6,012 nucleotides of DNA from an uncultured bacterium (GTDB lineage: Bacteria; Actinomycetota; Coriobacteriia; Coriobacteriales; Coriobacteriaceae). A model generated the notes under the pieces. The model was not told where the DNA came from. It saw nothing but the letters and a program-made list of their open reading frames with translations, and did no database searches. Position 1 is the first letter of the stretch. The number at the start of each line of letters is the position of its first letter. The stretch is from NCBI GenBank assembly GCA_905216175.1, contig CAJMSV010000101.1, forward strand, positions 1 through 6,012, written 5' to 3'. Of this stretch, positions 1-4,582 are shown piece by piece. Both the position numbers and the translations under genes were made by a program.

Positions 1-1140
1 GATCGAGCGTAATGCCCAGACTGAGCGCACTATAGCGCCCGACAGGCGATCGGCGGTCAGCGCAAGCTCAGACTCGCGACGCGCGACCATATTTGTGGGG
101 GCGTTGAGACACGTGCGGCACGCGGCTGCATCGAGTGCATCGCCCAGACGGGCCGTATAGGTATCCCAGGCGCGGCGACCGCGCTGATCGAGCATCTCCA
201 GGTCGACCTGGGCCGACCCAATCATCGATGCCATCGCGGCTCCCAGGCGCTGATGGCGCGCCTCGAGCACATCGGCCAACTCCGTCATAGCCGGCGCCAC
301 CGATTCTGCCGCCGCCGTGGGCGTGGAGGCGCGGCGGTCGCTCACCATGTCGCAAATCGAGGTATCGGGCTCATGGCCAATGCCGGTCACCACGGGCACA
401 GGACAAGCCGCCACCGCGCGGGCAAGCTCCTCGTCGTTGAAGGTCATGAGGTCCTCGAAGGAGCCGCCGCCGCGCACCAGCAAGATGCAGTCGGGCGCCG
501 GCGTGATTGCGGCGGCACGGCGCAGGCCCTCAATAAGCTCGGCCGGCGCACCCTCGCCTTGGACCTTAGCGCCCACGCAGACGAGCTCGACGAGCGGGTT
601 GCGACGACGCAATGTGCGCTTGACGTCGTCGATTACGGCACCCGAAAGCGAGGTGACGACCGCCACGCGGGAGCAGAACACCGGGATGCGGCGCTTGCGC
701 GCTTCGTCCATCAGGCCCTCGCGGCGTAGCTTTTCGGCCAGTTGCGCCACTTGTTGACGCAGCAGACCCTCCCCCGCCAGCGAAAACGAGCGAGCGACAA
801 AGCTCATGCGGCCCGTGGCCTTATAGAGATTGAAGCTGCCCTTAAAGCTCACCTGCATGCCGTCGCGCAGATCGAACGTGCGCTTGAGATAGGCGCCCTT
901 CCAGATGATGCAGTCGACGGCCGCCGAGTCGTCCTTGATCTGGAAGTAGCAGTGGCCGCTTCGGGCGTTGGGACCACGGAAACCCGTGACCTCGCCCAGG
1001 ACACTCAGCTGCGGAATGGCATCGAGCGCGCCGGCGGCAATCTCCACCGCCTGGCTCACGCTGAGCTCCTTGCGTTCCTGATCGTCCGAACCGTCGAACT
1101 CGGCGGAAACGGCATTGCCGGTTAGATTCCAGCCTGCCAC
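1..1140 (-). CDS. xseA: Exodeoxyribonuclease VII large subunit XseA, C-terminus cut by window edge
   Basis: This is the catalytic subunit of exonuclease VII, which with the small subunit XseB degrades single-stranded DNA into short oligonucleotides during repair. The frame is open from a GTG at 1140-1138 to the left edge, giving 380 codons; the family is usually about 400-460 residues, so only the end of the C-terminal helical part is missing. An N-terminal OB-fold DNA-binding region lies at about residues 27-125 (GEVTGF, GHCYFQIKDD). The nuclease core follows with VTSLSGAVIDDV (Asp172), VRGGGSFEDL (Arg223), GIGHEPD (His256, Asp259) and RRASTPTAAAE. These align, from my memory of the E. coli protein, with its proposed catalytic Asp155, Arg205, His238 and Asp241. 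The GTG start is chosen because an AAAGGAGG site sits 4 bases upstream. It follows the metallopeptidase gene by 115 bases. xseB would be expected just beyond the edge, but this cannot be seen. Confidence 0.95.
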   Translation of the reverse strand, partial: MAGWNLTGNAVSAEFDGSDDQERKELSVSQAVEIAAGALDAIPQLSVLGEVTGFRGPNARSGHCYFQIKDDSAAVDCIIWKGAYLKRTFDLRDGMQVSFKGSFNLYKATGRMSFVARSFSLAGEGLLRQQVAQLAEKLRREGLMDEARKRRIPVFCSRVAVVTSLSGAVIDDVKRTLRRRNPLVELVCVGAKVQGEGAPAELIEGLRRAAAITPAPDCILLVRGGGSFEDLMTFNDEELARAVAACPVPVVTGIGHEPDTSICDMVSDRRASTPTAAAESVAPAMTELADVLEARHQRLGAAMASMIGSAQVDLEMLDQRGRRAWDTYTARLGDALDAAACRTCLNAPTNMVARRESELALTADRLSGAIVRSVWALRSI

Positions 1141-1144
1141 GCAG

Positions 1145-1152
1145 CCTCCTTT
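1145..1152 (-). promoter_or_regulatory. Ribosome binding site of xseA
   Basis: On the minus strand this reads AAAGGAGG, a near-perfect Shine-Dalgarno sequence 4 bases before the GTG at 1140. It decides the start of xseA, because no ATG with a comparable site is present upstream. Confidence 0.85.
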
Positions 1153-1161
1153 CGTCATCGT

Positions 1162-1184
1162 GCACAAGGGCTTCGGCCCTGCGC
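1162..1184 (-). other. Bulged hairpin in the xseA leader
   Basis: Read on the minus strand, GCGCAGGGC and GCCC-T-TGTGC pair around a CGAA loop. One T is bulged and there is one G-T pair. The hairpin ends about 9 bases before the xseA ribosome binding site. No T-run follows, so it is not a good terminator. It could affect mRNA stability or translation of xseA, or be incidental. Only the pairing is seen; function is unknown. Confidence 0.4.
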
Positions 1185-1209
1185 AAATTCAAGTCCAACA
1201 TATAGTACA

Positions 1210-1239
1210 GCGCCGCGGGGACACGAATCCCCGCGGCGC
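1210..1239 (-). terminator. GC-rich hairpin after the zinc metallopeptidase gene (weak terminator or mRNA 3' barrier)
   Basis: A perfect 12-bp stem (GCGCCGCGGGGA with its complement) closes a 6-base loop, 16 bases after the metallopeptidase stop codon. On the minus strand the next bases are TGTACTATA, without a real T-run. Read-through into xseA is therefore likely, and the hairpin may attenuate transcription or protect the upstream message from 3' exonucleases. The stem is certain; termination is inferred. Confidence 0.55.
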
Positions 1240-1255
1240 CCAGCGACCCAATTTG

Positions 1256-1960
1256 TTATCGGTTGGAGTTTCTGTTGTAGCGAGCCATAAGATAGAGCAG
1301 CTGAATAATCGAGGTGAGCGCAGCGGCAACATAGGTAAGCGCGGCGGCCGTCAGCACCTTCTTGGCACCGTTGACCTGCTTGGAGCTCATACCCGACTGC
1401 TCAATATACGCCACGGCGCGCCGACTAGCATCAATCTCGACCGGCAGCGTAACCAGCTGGAACAACACACTAAACGAGAAGAAGATCAACGCGAGGGTTG
1501 TGAGCCCGGCAATGTTCATAAAAAGGCCCAAGAGCAACACGATGGTCCAGGTGTTCTGGGTAAAGTTGACGACCGGCACGAGGGCGGTACGTACTTTCAT
1601 CATGGCATAGCCGCTTTGACGCTGGGCGGCATGGCCCGCCTCGTGGCAGGCGACGGCAACGCTTGCGACCGAACCGCCCGAACGGTTGGCATCCGACAGA
1701 TACAGGTTGTTGTCCTGCGGGTTGTAATGGTCGGTGAGCTCGCCAGCGACACCCTTGATACCCACGGCGTTACAACCGTTGGCGTCAAGCATGCGGCGCG
1801 CGACCGTGGCGCCCGTGTCGCCGTCCGAGCGAACCTTGGACCAGGTTTTGTACGTCGAGTTGATATAGCTCTGCGCCGCAAGGCCAAGCACCGTGCAGGC
1901 AAGAACAACCAGCAGGTACAGCGGGTCGATGCCAAAGCCGTATCCATAGTAATAAGGCAT
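1256..1960 (-). CDS. YugP-type membrane zinc metallopeptidase (Zn_peptidase_2 family)
   Basis: The product has 234 residues and is a putative membrane-embedded zinc protease of the family of Bacillus subtilis YugP. The substrate is not established. The N-terminal hydrophobic segment at about residues 12-30 is followed by a soluble part with the family block GELTDHYNPQDNNLYLSD (73-90) and then the zinc motif HEAGH (106-110), whose two histidines bind zinc and whose Glu107 is catalytic by analogy with other HExxH enzymes. Further membrane segments lie at about 131-150, 152-172 and 203-225. LPVEIDASRRA (172-182) probably supplies the third zinc ligand, Glu175. An MPYYYGYGFG start is preceded by GGAGG (1968-1972) 7 bases upstream, which fixes the ATG. 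The gene lies 64 bases after rnd on the same strand and may share its transcript. It appears intact. Family assignment is firm; the biological role is not. Confidence 0.9.
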   Translation of the reverse strand: MPYYYGYGFGIDPLYLLVVLACTVLGLAAQSYINSTYKTWSKVRSDGDTGATVARRMLDANGCNAVGIKGVAGELTDHYNPQDNNLYLSDANRSGGSVASVAVACHEAGHAAQRQSGYAMMKVRTALVPVVNFTQNTWTIVLLLGLFMNIAGLTTLALIFFSFSVLFQLVTLPVEIDASRRAVAYIEQSGMSSKQVNGAKKVLTAAALTYVAAALTSIIQLLYLMARYNRNSNR

Positions 1961-2024
1961 GCGAATTCCTCCGAATCGAGTTACACGTTGGAGGCATTCT
2001 ACCCATTCAAGCGGCTAGGCTTCC

Positions 2025-3158
2025 CTACAGCAATTCGATTTTACCGTCCTTCACCGTCAGCCCCATATTGCCCGAGAGCAGATCGTCCAGGCGCGAGCCC
2101 ACAAGCTCAAAACGCCAGCCTTCGCGCAGGGGGCTCTGCTCTGGGTGCTCAATATAGTCGGCCAGGTCATCGCGCGAGGCAATGACCGAGGTCGCCACGC
2201 CCGAGCGCTCGGCAACTAGGCGAATGAGCGCATACATCAGGTCCGTCACGCTCTCCAACTCCGGAGAGATCTGGCGATGCCCGCGCACCAAGAGCGGCAG
2301 GCGATCGTGCGGGCAGCTCGCGCCGCGCTTGATGGCCATGAGCGCGCCGTCCACGTCGCGCTCCCCCAGCTGATCGGTACCGCGGATGCTACGGAACTCC
2401 TCAACACGCACGGGATTGCGCTTGACGAGCGCCAGCAGCGTATCGTCGGACATGACCCACTTGCGCGGGATGTTGCGCCGCTCGGCGCGGTCCTCACGCC
2501 AGGCGGCAAGCTCGCGCGCAATGCCCAGCTGATGGCGGCTGCACGAGTTGATGCGCTTGACCTTGCGGAATGCCTCATGGCGGTCGGCGCGGTAGTGCGA
2601 CTCGTCTGCCAGAGGACGCAACTCGTCGAGCACCCAATCCACACGGCCCAGCTCGCGCAGGCGGCTCATCATCTCGGTATAGGCGACGATCAGGTACTTG
2701 ACGTCATCGATCGCGTACTCGATCTGTTTATCGGTCAGCGGGCGGCGCGACCAGTCGGTCAGCGACTCGGTCTTGGGCAGCGATACGCCGCAAAACGCCT
2801 GCACGAGTGCGCCGTACGAAACCTGCTGGCGCTCGCCCAAAAAGGCGGCGGCCACCTGCGTGTCAAAAATCGGCCGCGGCAGCACGCCCCCGGTATGGAG
2901 CATGACCTCCATATCCTGCGAGCACGCGTGGAAGACCTTGGTCACGCTCTCGTCGGCCATAAGCTCGGCCAGCGGCGATAGGTCGTCGATTACCAGGGGA
3001 TCGACCGCGACGCTCTCGGCAGGGGTGGCAATCTGAACCAAGCACAGACGCGGATGGAACGTGCGCTCGCGCAAAAACTCGGTATCGACGGCAATCGCGT
3101 CGAACTCACGGGCGCGCTGGCAAAAGTCGAGTAGAGCCTGATGTGTGGAAATGTACAT
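2025..3158 (-). CDS. rnd: Ribonuclease D (DEDDy 3'-5' exoribonuclease with HRDC domain)
   Basis: RNase D trims 3' ends of tRNA precursors and other small RNAs in the cytoplasm. From the ATG at 3158 the protein has 377 residues, near the E. coli length. The DEDDy exonuclease motifs are all present: VDTEFLRER (Asp25, Glu27), HACSQDMEV (Asp82) and YAIDDVKYL (Tyr148, Asp152), which chelate two metal ions. TESLTDWSRRPLT lies just before the third motif, as in E. coli RNase D. An HRDC-type RNA-binding domain follows at about residues 206-288 (GIARELAAWREDRAE, PRKWVMSDDTLLALV), then a second helical domain. The frame also allows a GTG at 3194, adding 12 residues; neither start has a strong Shine-Dalgarno site. 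The ATG is preferred because MYISTHQALL aligns with the E. coli N-terminus. It is divergent from the lipid kinase gene and heads the rnd-metallopeptidase-xseA series. Confidence 0.93.
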   Translation of the reverse strand: MYISTHQALLDFCQRAREFDAIAVDTEFLRERTFHPRLCLVQIATPAESVAVDPLVIDDLSPLAELMADESVTKVFHACSQDMEVMLHTGGVLPRPIFDTQVAAAFLGERQQVSYGALVQAFCGVSLPKTESLTDWSRRPLTDKQIEYAIDDVKYLIVAYTEMMSRLRELGRVDWVLDELRPLADESHYRADRHEAFRKVKRINSCSRHQLGIARELAAWREDRAERRNIPRKWVMSDDTLLALVKRNPVRVEEFRSIRGTDQLGERDVDGALMAIKRGASCPHDRLPLLVRGHRQISPELESVTDLMYALIRLVAERSGVATSVIASRDDLADYIEHPEQSPLREGWRFELVGSRLDDLLSGNMGLTVKDGKIELL

Positions 3159-3199
3159 ATCAACCCATCGAATAAGGTTAGGCCCGAAAAACACGGGTA

Positions 3200-3228
3200 G
3201 GATAACGGCATTGTCTTACAACTATACT
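3200..3228 (+). promoter_or_regulatory. Candidate promoter of the lipid kinase gene
   Basis: TATACT at 3223-3228 is a good -10 hexamer. The position 17 bases upstream (GGATAA, 3200-3205) does not resemble a -35, so an activator or a weak promoter is possible. The predicted transcript start near 3235 would leave a leader of about 22 bases before the ATG at 3257. Confidence 0.4.
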
Positions 3229-3249
3229 CGGTTAGTCACAGAACGGGAA
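3221..3249 (-). promoter_or_regulatory. Candidate promoter of rnd
   Basis: On the minus strand a TATAGT -10 hexamer (3226-3221) is preceded at 17 bases by TTCCCG (3249-3244), a poor -35. Transcription would begin near 3214, about 56 bases before the rnd ATG. The -10 shares four bases with the plus-strand -10 of the divergent gene. This rests on motif inspection only. Confidence 0.4.
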
Positions 3250-3256
3250 CGTAAGT

Positions 3257-4174
3257 ATGCGCTGCCTTATCATCCACAACCCGGCATCGGGCCCCAGCTC
3301 AGATGAAATCTACGCATTCACGCACGCCCTCGCGCAGGGCGGCGACGAGGTCGTGATGCGTTTTATCGGCGATGGCATGGAGCCCGAGGACGCCGTGGCG
3401 GACGTGCGCGAATTCGATCGCGTGGTGGTCTCAGGCGGCGACGGCACCGTCTCCAACGTGCTCGATCAGATGCGCGGATGCGGCGTACCCACGCTCGTCT
3501 TCCCCTCCGGTACGGCCTGCCTGTTCTTCAACAACATCGGCAATGCCCCCGAGGCAGCGGCGCTTGCCAAGGCTTGCCGCGCCGGTCGCACGGTCAAAGT
3601 CGACATGGGCGAGCTCTTTTGGCTCGACGAGAACGGCAACGAGAAGCGCCACGGCTTCATCATCATCGCCGGCTCGGGCTTCGACGCCGAGATCATGATG
3701 AAGGCCGCTCCCACCAAAAACGACATCGGCGAGATCGCCTACTTCCTCTCCGCGCTCGCCACGCCCAACCCCACGGTGGCGCACTTTACCATTGAGCACG
3801 ACGGCATTGTCGAAGAGCTCGACGGCATCTGCTGCATGGCGGGCAATACCTCGGTCATCCAAAACGACATCAACCTGTTCCCCGATTGCCGCATGAACGA
3901 CGGCATGGTCGACATCGCGGTCATCGAGCCCGTAAAAACCGTCCAGCTGCTCCCGACCGTGATCACCGCCGCGCTCGACCCCGCCGGCAAGTTGCTCGGC
4001 CGTCCGCAGTTCAAGATCATCCAAACCAAGGAAGCCAAGATCACCTGCACGCCGTCGCTGGGCATGCAGTTCGATGGCGAGATCATCTCCAGCAATTCGG
4101 GCGTCTTTGGAGCCCGCGCGCTTCCACAATGCCTCGACCTCATCGTCGACGAATTCTCACCGCTTGGTAAATAG
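3257..4174 (+). CDS. Diacylglycerol kinase / YegS-like lipid kinase family protein
   Basis: The product has 305 residues, normal for ATP-dependent lipid kinases of the DAGK catalytic family (DgkB, YegS, BmrU), cytoplasmic enzymes that phosphorylate diacylglycerol or a related lipid at the membrane. NPASG (8-12) opens the N-terminal domain. The nucleotide-binding SGGDGTVSNVL (59-69) is intact. PSGTACLFFNNIG (83-95) matches the second loop, usually P-x-G-T-x-N, but has Cys88 in place of the conserved asparagine. The C-terminal beta domain carries GSGFDAEI (139-146), NDGMVDIAVIEP (214-225) and FDGE (272-275). The ATG is preceded by only a modest GGGA site at about 9 bases. A small membrane protein gene follows after 9 bases. 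It probably recycles diacylglycerol or makes a phospholipid precursor, but the substrate cannot be read from sequence. The family call is firm; the symbol is withheld. Confidence 0.9.
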   Translation: MRCLIIHNPASGPSSDEIYAFTHALAQGGDEVVMRFIGDGMEPEDAVADVREFDRVVVSGGDGTVSNVLDQMRGCGVPTLVFPSGTACLFFNNIGNAPEAAALAKACRAGRTVKVDMGELFWLDENGNEKRHGFIIIAGSGFDAEIMMKAAPTKNDIGEIAYFLSALATPNPTVAHFTIEHDGIVEELDGICCMAGNTSVIQNDINLFPDCRMNDGMVDIAVIEPVKTVQLLPTVITAALDPAGKLLGRPQFKIIQTKEAKITCTPSLGMQFDGEIISSNSGVFGARALPQCLDLIVDEFSPLGK

Positions 4175-4178
4175 GAGG
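4173..4178 (+). promoter_or_regulatory. Ribosome binding site of the small membrane protein gene
   Basis: AGGAGG starts inside the TAG stop codon of the lipid kinase and ends 5 bases before an ATG. A consensus site at this spacing is the main reason to accept the 30-codon gene, and it suggests translational coupling to the kinase. Confidence 0.75.
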
Positions 4179-4183
4179 ACCCC

Positions 4184-4276
4184 ATGAATGACAATCCCCT
4201 GCTCGGCTTTATCGTCATCGTTTTGGCCATGCTCATCGGCTATGCAATCAACGTGATCCACCGCCGGAAGAAGTAA
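4184..4276 (+). CDS. Small single-span membrane protein, 30 residues, unknown function
   Basis: ATG at 4184 to TAA at 4274-4276 encodes 30 residues. A short polar start (MNDNP) is followed by one hydrophobic helix at about residues 6-25 (LLGFIVIVLAMLIGYAINVI) and a basic tail, HRRKK. The positive-inside rule places the tail in the cytoplasm and the N-terminus outside. A consensus AGGAGG lies 5 bases upstream and overlaps the stop codon of the lipid kinase, 9 bases from its end, and the gene ends 35 bases before an intrinsic terminator, so the two are very probably one transcript. I do not recognise the protein. It could be an accessory subunit or membrane anchor for the kinase, or an independent small membrane protein. 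A chance open frame is unlikely given the site, the hydrophobic pattern and the position. Confidence 0.7.
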   Translation: MNDNPLLGFIVIVLAMLIGYAINVIHRRKK

Positions 4277-4282
4277 TTCCAC

Positions 4283-4304
4283 ATTGGTATGATATTCATC
4301 CAAT
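4283..4304 (+). repeat. Imperfect inverted repeat in the 3' untranslated region
   Basis: ATTGG-T-ATGA pairs with TCAT-CCAAT around a 3-base TAT loop: 9 pairs and one bulged T. It sits between the small membrane gene and the terminator. It is AT-rich and has no T-run of its own. It may be an extra 3' stem or a chance dyad. Confidence 0.35.
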
Positions 4305-4311
4305 TATCGTC

Positions 4312-4357
4312 TCCCCCGCTGTTTATGCATTCGCCAAACAGCGGGGGATTTTCATTT
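4312..4357 (+). terminator. Intrinsic transcription terminator
   Basis: A 13-bp perfect stem (TCCCCCGCTGTTT, 4312-4324, with its complement at 4336-4348) has an 11-base loop and is followed by TTTTCATTT on the plus strand. It ends the lipid kinase and small membrane protein transcript. No T-run exists on the opposite side, so it works in the plus direction only. Confidence 0.9.
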
Positions 4358-4408
4358 CGAGCATTCCCAGCTACTTTATTCGGCTACAGTAATTACAGGG
4401 CGTCTTTA

Positions 4409-4437
4409 TTAAAGTAAAGCTACAAACTGAGTATAAT
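4409..4437 (+). promoter_or_regulatory. Promoter of the secreted C69 dipeptidase gene
   Basis: The -10 hexamer TATAAT (4432-4437) matches the sigma-70 consensus exactly. TTAAAG (4409-4414) lies 17 bases upstream as a moderate -35. The start would be near 4444, giving a leader of about 140 bases. The -35 is covered by the CTTTA-T-TAAAG dyad, a plausible operator. Confidence 0.65.
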
Positions 4438-4539
4438 TAACCGCTCATCGCATATTTCATTACGCTTATCGAGTAAGTTTCTTTCATAGATGAATATTGT
4501 TTCCAGTTCGTTACGCTAATGGGGTGTCTTTATTGGCTG

Positions 4540-4563
4540 AAGCCCTCTGGCAACGGAGGGCTT
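4540..4563 (+). other. Leader hairpin with GCAA tetraloop before the C69 dipeptidase start
   Basis: AAGCCCTCTG pairs with CGGAGGGCTT (10 pairs, one G-T) around a GCAA loop of the stable GNRA type. CTTT is at its 3' edge, so it resembles a short terminator or attenuator. It ends 9 bases before the GGGAGGG ribosome binding site (4573-4579), and its 3' arm holds a second GGAGGG sequence. It may tune transcription or translation of the dipeptidase. It matches no riboswitch I recognise. Confidence 0.55.
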
Positions 4564-4582
4564 TCGCACGCTGGGAGGGAAA

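Larger units (their letters stand above)
4358..4582 (+). other. AT-rich intergenic region and leader of the C69 dipeptidase gene
   Basis: There is no credible gene here. The base composition turns clearly AT-rich up to about 4520, unlike the flanking genes. It contains the palindrome GTAATTAC (4389-4396), the dyad CTTTA-T-TAAAG (4404-4414) with an adjacent TAAAG copy (4415-4419), a TATAAT box (4432-4437), two near-identical decamers TTACGCTTAT (4460-4469) and TTACGCTAAT (4511-4520), the dyad TTCAT-AG-ATGAA (4483-4494), and the leader hairpin listed separately. A 9-codon frame at 4490-4519 lacks a ribosome binding site. Confidence 0.6.

Noticed and set aside
253..757. Two overlapping plus-strand frames opposite xseA
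   Set aside because: They are antisense to the conserved XseA catalytic blocks and show no family resemblance.
1115..2185. Plus-strand open frame of 356 codons antisense to the metallopeptidase and the end of rnd
   Set aside because: It lies opposite two genes with clear family motifs, has low-complexity Arg/Gly/His-rich content and no ribosome binding site. Long antisense frames are expected in GC-rich genes.
3195..3256. Possible toxin-antitoxin or small RNA gene in the divergent gap
   Set aside because: The gap is about 100 bases, is fully used by the two promoters and leaders, and contains no terminator or coding frame.
3431..4236. Minus-strand frames opposite the lipid kinase (about 232 and 165 codons)
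   Set aside because: The opposite strand encodes GGDGT, FDGE and other kinase motifs; these frames are shadows without supporting start signals.
4490..4519. Nine-codon possible leader peptide before the dipeptidase gene
   Set aside because: There is no ribosome binding site, no run of regulatory codons, and it is short enough to arise by chance.
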